64,000 nucleotides of DNA from Sipunculus nudus (GCA_026874595.1 CM049319.1:18335101-18399100); one strand, 5' to 3'. Positions 1-12,998 are shown, counted from the stretch's first letter. Numbers and translations: made by a program. Notes: generated by a model not told the origin, from the sequence alone.

Positions 1-277
1 TTTTAACCCCTGCCTCTCCTTCTGTTTGTTTATTGGTATGCTATCTCAAAAGACAAGGTTAATTTCAAATATGTTGTTGTAGGGAGGGCATCTGGTGGCG
101 AGTCATTCTGGAATTTGTCTGGAACAGAATGTAAGATCTTTTTTTTGTACATCTGTGCAACCCCAATGACCTGCAACTCATGCTGGCATCTGGAAGAGAA
201 ATCTGGTACTAAAACAGAATATTAAACCTGAGGTCACTTTATGTTCTTACAGTGTGAAATAAAAACTAGAATACAGG

Positions 278-1145
278 TAGTCGACAAGTGACTATGTGTA
301 TCCGCCGAAATCAGAGTTGGACGGGTGAAGTGAGGCATGGATTGGGTAACAAGGGGAAATAGAGTGAGGTGTGTTGCATATTAGCATGGATGTCTGCAGC
401 CGAAATGTATACGTAGGTTGTGCCACCTACCACAAAATCCAGAAAGCTATCAAAGTTGTATAAAAATGCAAAAAGTCAAACCACTGCCGAGATATGAGTA
501 ATTTTATCCCACGGCAGACAAACAGACGGACCCTGTGGCGCCACCAGTTTTGCGTATGATGAAGAGCTATGTGAGATCTATACACATGCAAAATTTTGGC
601 CAAATCGGCCAAACGGTTCCCAAGATATAAGCTTGGATGTCTGCAGAGTAAATGTGAATGTAGGTGGCGTCGCCTGTCATAAAATCAAGAAAGCTATCCA
701 AGATGTATAACCTGCAAAATTTGAGGCAGATAAGTCAAACCAGAGCCGAGATATGAGTGATTTTATCCAACAGCAGACAAACAGATGGACGCTGTGCAAA
801 AATGGTTGCAGGTGGCGCCACCATTTTTTATGAATGTTATAAAGCTATCCAAGGGCTACATTTGTGCAAAATTTTTTTTCCGGATCGGTCAAATGGTTCC
901 TGAGATATGTGGGTTAATGTGTCATAACAGATGCACGGATGGACGCAGAGTGCAGAGGAAAGGTCAGAGGTCAAAACAAAATCGGGATGCAGCAGTTCAA
1001 TTTTTGGTAAAATTCCGCCCAGCAGTTAAAGAGGGGTTCTCCGGACACCTACGCGGCGTCGGTGGCGTCTGTGGTGGCGTCCGGCTGAAAACATAGTATC
1101 TGCAAAACTCTGTTTTGGCGGATACAATTACATGTACCAGGGGTA
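278..1145 (+). mobile_element. Helentron-like non-autonomous element, family A, copy 1
   Basis: The left end has a short dyad (AGTC...GACT, 279-293) followed at 298-318 by a sequence starting GTATCCGCC. Its reverse complement occurs at 1106-1125 (ending GGCGGATAC), so the element has subterminal inverted repeats of about 20 bp with a few mismatches. Between them lie tandem repeats and a short GGATGGACGC-type simple repeat. Subterminal inverted repeats, a central tandem block and a microsatellite near the 3' end are the known layout of non-autonomous Helentrons (HINEs, e.g. bivalve 'pearl' elements). Related ends occur at 48022 and 56209. No transposase or Rep/helicase coding is seen. Family assignment is inferred from structure. 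Confidence 0.6.
388..925. repeat. Higher-order tandem repeat inside family A element
   Basis: GGATGTCTGCAG recurs at 388 and 635, and CAGACAAACAGA at 515 and 774, giving a long period of about 250 bp. Each long unit contains two diverged half units of 115-145 bp, marked by a GCGCCACC/GTCGCC motif followed by AAAGCTAT and TGCAAAATTT, at about 425, 540, 671 and 815. The small frames across it follow this repetition and are not genes. Confidence 0.6.
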
Positions 1146-2782
1146 AGTATGTGTTTCTGAGTATGATCTGTTTCATAAATACTTACAAGCAAAGTAACAT
1201 TTACGGACTTACTTTGGAGTCAGATGCTTGCAATTTGGTGACTACTGCAGATTTCTGGCCCTGAAACCGTCTGGTCCTCTCCTTGGACTTGGCTGTGTGG
1301 AAAATGAACACCATATTTATTTATACAGTAAAATATAAAGCATGTGAACAGTAAAATTAAATGGACAGTTGAGACATAAAATGCTTGGCACTGTCTACTG
1401 ACGAACCCAGATTTAATCCATTGTTTGGCTTAAGAGTGGGTTCTAGTTGCCCATCAGAGGTAGGTTGTTTTCTCCGAGTCCTCTGCTTTCTTCCATCCCT
1501 GCATACTACCAAATACCTCCATCCAAGCCATGGAGAGTGACCTGCATTAATTATTTCAACTATCTGTATAATCCATGTAAAATAAATAAAGTTTATTAAT
1601 AAAGTTTATATTAATATTTTATTTAAGTGCTACATTAACTTATCTAGCTGTTTCATGGACACATATACATTATATAATTGCACAGTATACTAAAAGCTTA
1701 AGACCCTGAATGACCAGTTGAATAGGTATAAACAATCCTGATCTCCATTATTCAAGGATGATAAACAGGGCTTTTTTGGTTTGCATTAACCAACCAAACC
1801 ATTTAATACTCATTCATTATTCATAATACAAGCACATTTTCCTGAGCAATCAGCATGGCACCTCTGTGTTATTGCAAGTTCAATGTTTTAAATGCAATAT
1901 AAAAGAATAGGTACTTTTCAAATTAATAAATGGATATTGTAAATGTTAGACTTTTCTCAGGTGAAGGATTATTGGTGCATACATGTAACATAATTAGAAT
2001 CAACCAATATAACTTATGTGTATTTGTGCATACCTGTTTATGCAATATGACTATTATCTGTGCGGTTCACAGAACATGCATTTTTCCTGAAGTACTTGTA
2101 TAATAATACAGGATTTCAGGATATCACCAATGCAGTCTCTTGTGTAAATGGAGGGAAAAACCACTGGCTGGCACCACTGGCTGGCACAGCCAAAAGCCCA
2201 TTTATGCAGGCAAGCGTGAATCAGCCAGATGGTCATCAGCACTGTCTTATATGACCATCCCCACTATATCAGCTTATATACACAATTGACTCTGTTTATT
2301 TAATGTGATCATTGGACAAATATGAGGCTGCAATTAATTTTTGGTATGCTTCAAGGAAGATTTAATGAAACTTGCAAATCCTGACGTTTGTCTGTAAATG
2401 AAAGACCATGTGTAGCTTTGCCCTGAATTATCAAGTGGGTCTTTTGATACAATTAAGATTGAGTTCTAATGCAATACATCATTTCTAAGCTTTTTCACGT
2501 TCATGCTACAATTTTAATTCAACTCAACAACAGACTATATGAGGACAAGACCATATAATTTGTAATGAAAAGCGCAATGCTCAGTGCACATGCAGCTGTA
2601 TTGAAAGAATGGCTGTGCACAAGGGGAGAGTTGTTTGCCTGCAATTTTTTGGCCAGGCAGGCATATTCTACCTCCACATACGAGAGTATCAGCATTAGCA
2701 ATATTGCGTATTAAAAGTAATAGAACCAAAGGTGTAGATGAAAACACAGAAATAGTGAAAATCCCCTGTAGCTGGCAGTATG

Positions 2783-2785
<3 letters not shown>
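1146..2785. other. No gene seen (AT-rich)
   Basis: Stops are frequent in all frames and no exon-like block is recognisable. A perfect 13-bp tandem duplication (CACTGGCTGGCAC twice) lies at 2162-2187. Around 1465-1500 a stretch reading TTTTCTCCGAGTCC resembles the sequence at 63070-63100 and may be part of an old dispersed repeat. Confidence 0.5.

Positions 2786-2838
<53 letters not shown>
2786..2838. repeat. (TA)n microsatellite
   Basis: An uninterrupted TA dinucleotide run of about 53 bp. It makes artefactual YIYIYI frames on both strands. Confidence 0.97.
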
Positions 2839-2840
<2 letters not shown>

Positions 2841-4017
2841 TGTTACATTATCCATATACTTAGCTGTGTCTTTGTAAATTTAGCACCAAGTGAAACGCAG
2901 TTCAAATTACTGTCCAGGCATTTGTGACTCTGTAGTGTTCAGCAAAGATCTAAGTGAACATGTATTCTATGGGTTCTTGTGTGCAGAGAGGATTATAGGT
3001 TTGCTTTGAGCAAATACAGATCACCTGGATGCTACAAGTTACTTCCTGTGTGTACTGTGTAAACAGACAATAAAAAATACAGCTTACAGTGTACATCAGA
3101 GACGCTTCTTTGGATTGTAGCTTGTCTCTTGAAACTGCACAAGACTTTATTAGTGCAAAATAAAATGTTCCAATTAACTAACATTTTCTTAAATTAAGCA
3201 AACAATTTTATTTCTTACATTTTCTCAACCCTCTCCTTTTGCTGTAAATGTATATTAATACTCTCCACAGCTAAATTTTAGAGAAACCTAGATATTTTTT
3301 GGACCATTTTTATAGAAGACTTTTAAAGTTGTAGAATAATTAAACCTGTAAGGGACAAGGCTGCCAAGTCACCAATCCAGATGCTTCAGGAAATTGTGTT
3401 TTAGCAACTAAAAATAAAGGGAAACTGTTCATCTTTTATTTGTAACAAAATGGCTTTAATGATGGCATGGAACAAATTGCCCTAAATTTGTGATCCCTTC
3501 CAGTTAATGCCATCGTAAACATCTGTTACAAGATTTGCCCAATCTCAACTAGTCCATGTGAACTTATCCTATGATTTATTTGTTACAATGTATTTTGAGT
3601 CATATTTCAACTTTTGAGATGTCCTGTGTGGATTCAGACTAGCATTTCCCTACATGATATTTAGTATCTCTCCCATCCTGACCACAATTTATTTAGTGTA
3701 TGTGATTAACATCCTCTGATCAATATCAAATCTCACCATGATCATACAATGAAAGGATGACAATTCTGTGAACAATCAAAATCAAATTTAGCTATTCAAA
3801 GCTGGCAAGGTTGATCTACATATATCAAGGAATACAAGCTGACAGACAGCATGACCAATGGTTCTCTCAGGATTCAATATATCCTAGAGGGATAGGCTCC
3901 AAAAGCTGGCATTAAACAGTTTGTCTTAATTTTAATCTGTATTCAAAGGAAACCTTTAAAGAGCTTGCTAAAAGCCATTAAGATCAAATACCTAACAAGA
4001 ATTAGGTTGTTTTCGCA
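2839..4017. other. No gene seen
   Basis: AT-rich sequence without a long frame, tRNA-like box pair or clear repeat. It may be intergenic or intronic; the sequence does not decide. Confidence 0.45.
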
Positions 4018-4645
4018 TTGCAAAAACATATATATGTCTCCTCTGCATATGGGCCTCACATCCCCAAATCAGAGAAAAAAATACGGACTACTTCAAAAGT
4101 CACAGCATTCACAAGTAATTTTTCTATTCCCACTAAATTGACCTTGAACATGATGGCCAGGGTCACTATTTTTTACACTTTCAAGATTTTTTGTAGAAAC
4201 ATTTAATGAGTCAAATTAAATGAAAATATATTGAGTGGTTCAAAAGTTATAGCGTATAAAAAATTTCTATTTTGGCTGATTTGACATTGCACATAATGGT
4301 CAAGGTCACCAGTTTCTGATCTCATCAAAGAACTTGGATGAAAAAATTGGTGTTTCAAATTTGTTGTAAAAACATGTGATACTTAAAAAGTTATGGGGTT
4401 CACAAAATTATTTCATTTCAGCCTATTTGGCCTTGATGATGAAGGTCAAGGTGATCAATTTACAAACAAACTCATCTCAGATATTGGTAGAAACAATGTA
4501 AATTTCAAATTTCATGAAAAAATTTTGAGTTGGTCAAAATTTATTGTGTTCACAAGAAATTACACAGACGATACGGCCAACAGACCAAACACTATATTTC
4601 CCCTCCCCCCCATGGTAGGGGAGATGCTGCCTTCTTTGATTTAAG
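4018..4645 (+). mobile_element. Helentron-like element with ~145-bp tandem units, family B
   Basis: A block built around '(T)GACCTTGAnnATGATGGCCAGGGTCAC' recurs at about 4141, 4288 and 4432, each followed by AAAAGTTAT and GTTCACAA, giving about three units of 145 bp. The array is followed by a short ACAGACGATACGG simple-sequence piece and then by a C-rich hairpin in which TCCCCT (4599-4604) pairs with AGGGGA (4617-4622). The order of array, microsatellite and terminal hairpin matches the family 1 elements at 20168 and 56484. The 5' boundary is uncertain. The frames at 4393-4644 are read-throughs of the array. Confidence 0.5.
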
Positions 4646-5499
4646 ACTGGTACATCAAGGGATTCATAACTGCTATATTCTTGTCCACAATATTAAATTT
4701 TTTTTCTGTGAAAATGTTTGTATTCTATTGATGATGATCTTGGCTGATAATACAAATGAATATTGCTCCAAATAAGGCAGCACTGTGTGAGACGAGCAAG
4801 TGCGGTTTCATTAAGTTCTTGAGCTTAAGTTGCTGGACTGATCCTCAACTGTGAAAACAAAGAAACTTTACCAAGCCAGACATTTATTTTTTTAATGGCT
4901 GTGTGTATAATAACTGGGCGTAAGTACCAGTGTGACCAGTGAAGCAATCTATTATTTAATACATAATGAGAAAACATCTTTATTAATTAGTTTAAAGTTA
5001 TAACATATTTAATGGTCTGGTTAACTTGAATGAAAGTTGACCATGGTTCACATATGTTCACATTTGAAACCACTTGTATTGAAAAAATCTCAGTATATGC
5101 TCAAGGGATTTACTGTAGCCAGCTCACGAATAAATGACAACTAGTTGCAATGGTTATAAGGGCTAACGTATTATCCTAAATACAAGGCATTATCATTTAA
5201 GAATCATATATAGATTTTCAAAGCTTCCTTGTTGCATGTGCTATAGGCAATATACACATACAGGAATAGAGACTGATTTAAACAAACATATTCAGCCTAA
5301 ACTGTAACATAAAATGTGCTTTAAATATCATTTCAGCTTACCTAACCTTTAAGACAATGTTTTTTCATTAAACATTAAACCACTGCACATCAGTGACAAT
5401 ACCAAGTATCAAGTGTTAGATACAGGTTCTGTCAGCACATGAAATATTATTATAATATCTACCATAAAATAGAAGCTGTTTACTAAAAGGTTTGAGGTT
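4646..5499. other. No gene seen
   Basis: AT-rich, no coding block, no repeat that I can define. Confidence 0.45.
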
Positions 5500-6262
5500 G
5501 TCATGGACTGTACAATGAAACATCATAAACTTGCTGTAAAACCACCAGGTGGTTCTGTGGTAATGGTATGTGAGATATTTAAAACCACCATGCGGTCCTG
5601 TGATCATTGTAAGATATGTCAAACCACTGTGGTTCTGTTGGAATGGTATGTGAGAAATTTCAAACCACCATGTGGTCCTGAGGTCATGGTCTATGGGATA
5701 TTTCAAACCACAATGTGGTTCTGTGGTCATGGTATGTGAGATATTTCAAACCACCATGTGGTCCTGAGGCTATGGTCTATGGGATATTTCAAACCACCAT
5801 GTGGTCCTGTGGACATAGTTTGTGAGATATTTTAAACCATCATGTGGTCCTGTGTACAGTCTGTGAGATAGTTTAAATCACAATGAGGCCCCGTGATCAT
5901 GGTATGTGAGATATTTCAAACCACCATGTGGTATTGTGGACATAGTCTGTGAGACATTTCAAACCATCATGTGGTCCTGTGGACATGGTCTGTGAGATAT
6001 TTCAAACCATGTTGTCCTAAGGACATTGTCCATGAGATATTTTAAAGCACCATGTGGTCCTGTGGTCTTGGTCTATGAGATTTATGAGATATAGGTCTTG
6101 GTCTATGAGATATTCATAACACTTAGATATTTCAAACCACCATGTGGTCCTGTGGACATAATCTGTGAGATATTTTAAACCACCATGTGGTCCTGTGGTC
6201 ATGGTCTGTGAGATATTTTAAACCACCATGTGGTCCTGTGGTCTTGGTCTATGAGATATTTC
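5500..6262. repeat. 43-bp minisatellite with internal dyad
   Basis: About 17 units of a 43-bp repeat, best seen from the CAAACCAC motif at 5661, 5704, 5747 and 5790, which is exactly 43 bp apart. Each unit contains the dyad ACCAC-CAT-GTGGT followed by CCTGTGG and GAGATATTT. Units are diverged at the edges and one local rearrangement lies near 6080-6130, where GGTCTTGGTCTATGAGAT is repeated. Frames on both strands (TTWWFEIS and similar) reflect the repeat, not a protein. Confidence 0.9.
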
Positions 6263-8255
6263 TCATAGGGGCCTTTTATGATATCTTACATCTAATTAAA
6301 GATAATCCCATGAAATTTTAATAAAATATGATAGAAAACAGCAATCCCACAAAACAAATTATGTTTACATTCACATGTTTATAACATGGGGGGCACAAAA
6401 ATAAACTGAATGATTATTTAGTGAGTGTTCCTATGCATAAGTTAGTGAGGGATCAAATGATATACCAGATGGATGAACGTGACAGGCTAAATACCACTAG
6501 TCAAAACAGACAGAACCCCCCTCTGACTAAATGTAACCTAAGATAAAAATACATTTTTTTCATTACCATTATTAAACATCCATATAATATTTTCTTTTTC
6601 CAATGTATGTTTACACATGAACAGTATGCATGCATGCCAGATATTTAGTTGACATACAGGTCTGGAAGACTACTCTTAATTAAGTCTAAAGAAGCACTGC
6701 CATAGTTAATTATTTCAGACTGTTCAGACTAATTACAAAATAACAAAATCCAATGCTTTAGTATTTCATCCAAACCATAAAATTCCACAGCCTGATGATA
6801 CCTTATTACACTAACTGGGACAATGGGCTCTGTAGGAAGCTGGCCATCAGAGATTAGAGCATGCCAGAGTCAGTACTGCTACTTGGTGGATTATGCATCC
6901 AACATCACCCACTGCCTCCTCCATTTTGCTTAGATTTGGTCATGCTATTACATCATGGCAGACACCATGTGATCATGCCCATGCAAGTCACCATTAAAAA
7001 CTTAAATCTAAGAAGGCATTTGTATTCATAACAACCAATACTTACAGCTGATGGTCCTCAGTTCCAACTGACAGATCCAATCTGGAAAGAGAAGCGACAG
7101 ACGGGGTGTTTAAATAATAGCCCTCTCTTGAATAAAGGTCTGGCCATATCAGGCCATCATATGCAATAGGTATATATTCAGAGGGAGCCTTTGCAATAAA
7201 AAAATTTAAATGCCTAATATATCATACAATAACAAGACACCTGTCTTGAGAGATATATACCTTAAAATACAGCTGGTATGTAAGGTGTCTCTAGTAGTAC
7301 AGTCAGTAGCTAATATCTCACACATATATACAACAATATACTACAGCAAAGCATACCAAGCAGTGATTATATACAAGTATGTGATATTCAGTGAATCTTT
7401 GATGTGAGGCAGACTACCGTAGTGGACCATACAGCAGGAAATGTTATAATATATGAGGAATGTGATGGACTAAATGATGTTTTGAGGGGGTAAAATAGTG
7501 AGCACCACATATATGAAGATAAAGGTATACTCACCTCAGAGTGCCTCTAGCAACTTATTGTGACAGATTCAATCCTACCAATTACCAATTATTATATTCA
7601 CTAACCTATGATGTAAGGTTGGCCTGGGAGATGTCCAGTGAGGCAATTGTTAATGCCGGTTTTAGCTGTCACAACACAATGCTGTGAGCACACACTGTTA
7701 TGAATGGATTCGTCTAACACAGATCCATGCACGCTGTGACTGGTGCAGTATCACTCATGATAGATATGGAATCCAGGAAAACCCCAGGAAAAAAATAGTA
7801 CTGGCTGACATGGGATACTCAGGTTTATTGAAGGAGGGCCTGGACTTACACACTCTCAGAGATGACCTAGTTTATAATGATATGAAAAAATACATTAGCA
7901 TGGTTACCGCTGGTAACAGAGCTAAACCAGCATCTGTTCATTACTGGCAGGTAGCCACAGAAACTGTTATCCATATTACAGGGCTCCTTCCTCTACTGTC
8001 TGGGAAAGGTGACAGCCCTCCCAAACTGTGAGTCACCAGCAAAAATCATTACAATAACCCCCTCCACAGAATTGTCAGCTGTAGTTGGAGAAATGTCAAT
8101 ACATGCCAGCTATATTGATTTAACTGGTCCCCTTGTCTGGAGACAAAGAAGACTGGAGGGACAATTAATCCTGGTTGATCATGAGTACCAAAACATTCAT
8201 ACTGCAGGGTGTAGTTATACTCATGATCACAAAATGATGCCAATTGAAAATCTGT
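6263..8255. other. No recognisable gene
   Basis: The longest frame is 7684-8031 on the plus strand (115 codons, opening with GTG). It has no motif, low-complexity bias or splice context that I recognise, and its length is not unusual by chance. I leave it uncalled. Confidence 0.45.
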
Positions 8256-8400
8256 GAAAACTTTAACAATTTGGCAGTTGTGAAAATTTTACATTTTGGA
8301 TAGTGTGAAAATTTTACTTCTTGGCAATTGTAAAATTTGCACATTTTGGCACTGGTAAAATGTTATGATTTGGCAGTTGTAAAAATTTCACAATTGGCAG
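8256..8400. repeat. Short diverged tandem repeat, ~25 bp
   Basis: About five copies of a unit of the form TTGGCAGTTGTGAAAATTTT follow one another at roughly 8269, 8296, 8322, 8347 and 8371. Copies differ by substitutions and 1-3 bp indels. Confidence 0.7.
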
Positions 8401-8659
8401 GCCAAACATAAAAATTAAATAGACTGCAAGTTGGTCTCATGAAAAATATAAAACAAAGAACATTAAACAAAAGTGAGGCTTAGCAATTGTACCCTGTCAT
8501 CTGGAGTCAAGACCACAAAGAACCTAACAATAAAAAGTTTTTTTAAAGTTTTTTTTTTTAAACTCACAATATGGCTTTAGACTCAATTGGCTTAAAATAT
8601 GTTATTTATGGAATCACATTTCTAACATTTATTCCTCTAGATCCATGTTCTATTGATGC

Positions 8660-8752
8660 CAGTAGTTAGAAAGTCTGGACTTTCATCAGTTTGTAGCAGG
8701 GATCCAACCGAGACCTGCAGCTCTGAAGTCTCACTAGGCTATGTCCCAAGCC
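8660..8752 (-). mobile_element. tRNA-derived SINE head (fragment)
   Basis: Read on the minus strand, an A-box-like GCCTAGTGAGAC is followed about 30 bp later by a B-box-like GGTTGGATCCC, in the order and spacing of an RNA polymerase III internal promoter. The sequence is not a foldable intact tRNA, so a SINE head or tRNA pseudogene is the better reading. Confidence 0.5.
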
Positions 8753-8989
8753 AGTTTTTGTACAAAATCACTGTGCATTAACTAAGTGCAGCAGACAATA
8801 CATTGCTGACAAAACCTATCAGGCTCACAGACAAGACAGAGTTATTAACACTGACATCTCCGGGTGGCAAAATCAATTTTCTGACTGTGGTGTCTATATC
8901 ATCAATCCTGATGATTTGGTTTGTTAAGTAATGTCTTTTGTGCTGTTGGGAACTTGTTTTCTATAATATTACTCTCCAATATAGAGATT

Positions 8990-9175
8990 TGTCATGTCTT
9001 CAAGTCACTCATTTCATACAGTTCAATGTCATGAATAGGCAAAACATGCTTGAATATTAATTATATTAAATATCGTGATGTTTTCTTTGAGTCATTCACT
9101 TCCCACAGTTCAATCTCATGAATATGCAAATCATGCATGAACATTAATGATGTTAAATATCATTACATCCACTCT
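8990..9175. repeat. Tandem duplication, period ~87 bp
   Basis: GTTCAATGTCATGAATA near 9021 recurs as GTTCAATCTCATGAATA near 9108. The flanks (AGTCA.TCA.TTC before; CAAA.CATGC.TGAA.ATTAAT after) also match, so the copies are about 87 bp each with perhaps 80-85% identity by eye. Confidence 0.75.
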
Positions 9176-9756
9176 CTATACATGGAAGCCTGCATGAATA
9201 AGAATAATTGCCTGGGCTGACTTATTATATAATTACATAGTCAGCGGTGATACATATGATAACTGCCCCATGGGTATAATGTATTAACCATGGCTGCACT
9301 AATACGCTTGTGAAATATATATGCTACAAAATTTGTAAACACTGTAAAATATCCTTAATGTGTGGTCTGGGAACTGTTATCATTATAAACCACTGGGACT
9401 CATTATCTGGCTAGCTGCTAAACAAATAAACCATTAAATGTGAAATTTCCTGTGGTTGTTCTATGATTCAGGGATTAAGTAAATTGTACAGTCATTTTCT
9501 TGTTTCTTTAACTTGTATCTACCATTCTATTGCTTAACCAGACTGAAAACTAATATTAAAGCAGCATGGAATATTAAACATGGTTTGATGTGGCTATACA
9601 TTAAATATTTTTTTCCTGATATATAGAATTACATGTCAAATATAATAGTAAGATAATACAATATTAATAGAAACCCCTTTTCTAAATTAGCTTTGTGACT
9701 GAAATATGTGGTTAGGTGTTGCAGCATATAAAATTTAAACTTTTGGACCATTTTTT

Positions 9757-9866
9757 ACTATTAGAAAAACTACATTATGAAAATTTAGTGAAATATTATG
9801 ACAGACATACTATTATTAGAAAAACTGCATTATGAAATTTAGTGAAATATTATGAAAGACATACTA
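9757..9866. repeat. Tandem duplication, period ~55 bp
   Basis: Two adjacent copies of ATTAGAAAAACTNCATTATGA...AGTGAAATATTATGA.AGACATACTA, at 9757 and 9812. They differ by only a few bases, so the duplication is fairly recent. Confidence 0.8.
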
Positions 9867-9869
9867 AGC

Positions 9870-10600
9870 AAAGCTATTACAAATATACTAATTAAAAGCA
9901 TTTTTGACAAATATATCGTCAATCTAGCAAAATACATTATGACTAGTAAATGTAATAAAATAAAATATCAATAAATTCATAGTTAAAATGTCACATTCAC
10001 CATCAATATCTCAGGTATAAAACACACAGCACAACTGACCCTAAACCTATACTAACTACATCAACAAAAGTTCAAGTAAGATCACATTATCACTGAGGAA
10101 TACTCAGGCATCATTATAAATATTTACACAAGATATTATCAGGTGGCCTGGCTGTACATCTGGATAATCTCAGCATCCTGTGCCTGCAGCAGCAGCCTGG
10201 GCCTTACCTGGAATGACCTGAGTAACAGCTGATACCATCCTGTACCAGCTCACCTGGTCAGCATTACTGGCCCAGGTGGGGATGTCAAGATGGGGGGGGG
10301 GGGGGGAGTTGGGAGGGAGGGGGTGTCTAGGGCACCTGCTTGGAAACAACACTGCCCCTGCTGCTCTATGTATATGTGATTGGTATTGTACCAGGTGGTG
10401 CTTCATTTTATTTATATGATAGGTCCATAGTCTGTTGATGGTGCTGTCTATTGAACATGGAAGGTACCGTAACTATATAGTAAGAAAGATATTTTATTTT
10501 TGATAAATTGTGGATTTCAAAATTTTATCCAAGCATTAGGCTAGCAATAATCTGGTTATGTATCTACCCTTCATTAAGAGTTCATGCAGAGTGAATCTCT
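9870..10600. other. No gene seen; includes a G15 tract
   Basis: A poly-G run lies at 10292-10306, followed by a G-rich stretch to about 10325. The minus-strand frame 10170-10406 is proline-rich because it reads this tract and is not called. Confidence 0.5.
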
Positions 10601-10609
10601 GAGTTTCTA

Positions 10610-10705
10610 TTGAGATTTCACCATTTTGCCTCTGAGGCACTGGCAGGGTTGGAACCATGAACCTTCACTCTGCAGTCCAATGCTTAAACCACTAGGTTGA
10701 TGTGA
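10610..10705 (-). mobile_element. tRNA-derived SINE head (fragment)
   Basis: On the minus strand an A-box-like AACCTAGTGGTTTAAGC precedes a B-box-like GGTTCCAACCCTG by the usual 30-40 bp. The B-box flank (GGTTC..GGTTCCAACCCTGCC) matches the SINE at 27700-27806, so the two belong to one family. Confidence 0.55.
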
Positions 10706-12399
10706 TACTGCAGGAAAATGACTGATATAAATATGAACAACCTGGTGCATAGAAATTTGAATTCATTACATCCAAAAATATACTCTCTCTCTCTCTCTCT
10801 TATACACCTGTGCATGTACCTTTCCCAAATAAACAACATGACAAATTTTAATTAATACAATTAATAAATAAAGAATAAGAGCATGATGTTACAAGTGCCA
10901 TGATATTCTAGATATAACAATCACTGTGTCTGTAGGACAGAGAGAGAGAAAAAAAAAAGAAAGAGAGACCTTCAACATCCTCTGTGTTTAACCCTAAACC
11001 TGCTATTAAATGCTACAAGTAACACCTAACTCTGTACTGACATCTCCAACCTCTTCATGACCTTTATTTACCATGTCTGAAAGGTCAAAGACAAAGGAAC
11101 AAAAGATGTTCCCAGCCTTTTAAAGAGTTGCTTGAAGTCATCAATCAAATAGTACCAACACAAAATGCACCTGTGAACATACCATCTCACTTAGCAATTA
11201 GGAGGCTAAATACCTGGAAGCAAAAACAGATTAGACTAAGACATGTGATTAGGCCAGTGATAAGTAGATAATACAGGTATTTTTTGTACTAGTTGACCTG
11301 AGAAGGCGAGGTCTGCTTCATCAGGGAACCTCTTACCTTTAGTTTGGTCTCGCCTTGTGCTCTGTCTTGCCTCCTGTTCCGCGCACCTGTCAAACATCAG
11401 TTATTCTGCTTCCTACAAGACGAGATGAGTGGACTGTACACAGGTGTGCTTGGATCATTCAGTACTTCAGGTATCTCAGGTATTCTTTTAAGCTTATAAA
11501 CTGTATACATCATGTGCCTTTTTAATGAAATAGTTTTACTGCTTGATCTTGTTCAAATTTTCAAACCCATTTTTCTTCTGTTCTATTGAATGGTTCAATT
11601 TTTTCTTTATATTGCAATCTTGTTGTATCCAACTATGACATAATAAACAAAACATATCTAAAGAAAAGCATACAGATTTCTACATCTTCCTAACTGATGG
11701 TGCTTATAATAGCAGAAGATTTCATAAAAGGTGAAAAACCAACTTTTCTCAAAAGTTTTGTTGTCCAGATAGAATTTTTCTTATGGTGCAATCTTGTTAA
11801 ATTGTTGACACTGACAACAACAATAATAATAAAGCCATATATATATCTGCATGGAGGAAATCTTGTACATTTCTACTCCAAATTCTCCTTATAGGTTCAA
11901 TGAGCTGGGTTAGCCTATAAATATACTTATGTGAAAACCCTTCTAAATAGTCTGCTCAGGACCTAGTTAGTGCAGCTATCACATTTTGAAAAGCAGGCAT
12001 GTGTTCCCTGTATCACCTGTCCCTCAATGTATGTTTGAGGAATGTGGAAAGGAGATAGTTTTGACCTATCCACAGGAGTCCATCAAATGTCCAGTATAAA
12101 TGTATGACATTCCAGCCTGTACATCCCAGCTTACAATGTCTTGGCCTTGGACATGCCAGCTATGAAGATGTTTGAGTTAATTATGTTAAGTGGATGATTC
12201 TTGAACAAATTTTTCTTCCTGTTAGTGTTATAAAGAACAAGAATCTTAATACAATGTAGTAAACTTACCATGACTAGATGATCATTACATACTTGTTATT
12301 AGGATGATATGTAACAAGTACTCGTTTGGATTCCAGGTTCATATGTATGGGGTTAAGAATGAACCTATAACTAATAAGAGCGAATCTGTAACCTCTTCT
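10706..12399. other. No gene seen; simple CT and purine tracts
   Basis: A (CT)n tract lies near 10783-10800 and a purine run near 10940-10970. The remainder is AT-rich without long frames. Confidence 0.45.
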
Positions 12400-12495
12400 G
12401 CTGCAGATGCGGTATTTTAATTTGGACCCACTTGCAATGATTGAACCAAAAACTTTCAGCTTCTAAGTTAGAAACCACAAGACTAAAAAAGTATA
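12400..12495 (-). mobile_element. Possible tRNA-SINE fragment
   Basis: On the minus strand TAGTCTTGTGGTTTC (A-box-like) is followed by GGTTCAATCATTGC (B-box-like). Matches to the consensus boxes are weaker than at 14840 and 10610. Confidence 0.35.
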
Positions 12496-12830
12496 ATTTA
12501 TCACTTACAACCAAATAATGCCTATATTAAGATCAGTTTCTGAACTTGACGGGATACCATTTAACTTGCAAACCTTTGTTTTCATGCATGGTTACAGATA
12601 AATATTACAACAATGTTGTATGAATAATGAATAAATATTATTTCTTTATTATTTCAAAAATTATGTATTGATCATAACTTTAGACACCAGTGATGGAACA
12701 ATGCAGAACTCTCCAAAACTTACAAATGGTCATATATATTGACCATGGCTGTAAAGACCTGAGCCAAATATCATAGGGTGAAGTGTCTGTATCCAATAGC
12801 TCCAACAACTGCATGTTGGACTTTTCTATC

Positions 12831-12998
12831 TACTGTTAAACCTGTGTAAAAAGACCACCCATGGGACTGGCCAAAAGTGGTCTTAATTCATAGGTGGTCT
12901 TATTAGACAGGTCAATTTTAACTAATGTGAATGCTTTTGGTTCACTTAAGGGTGGTTGTAATAGACAGGTGGTCTTTCAGACAGGTTCCACTGTACTA
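12831..12998. mobile_element. MITE with TA-flanked inverted ends, family D
   Basis: The left end reads CTGTTAAACCTGTGTAAAAAGACCACC and the right end, reverse-complemented, CAGTGGAACCTGTCTGAAAGACCACC (split here from flanking bases). Both sides are bordered by TA, as for Tc1/mariner-type insertions. The interior repeats GGTGGTCTTATTAGACAGG-like pieces. A better-preserved copy is at 46733-46913. Confidence 0.65.

Noticed and set aside
7684-8031. 115-codon plus-strand frame
   Set aside because: No recognisable domain, GTG-led, no splice or promoter support; within chance expectation for 64 kb.
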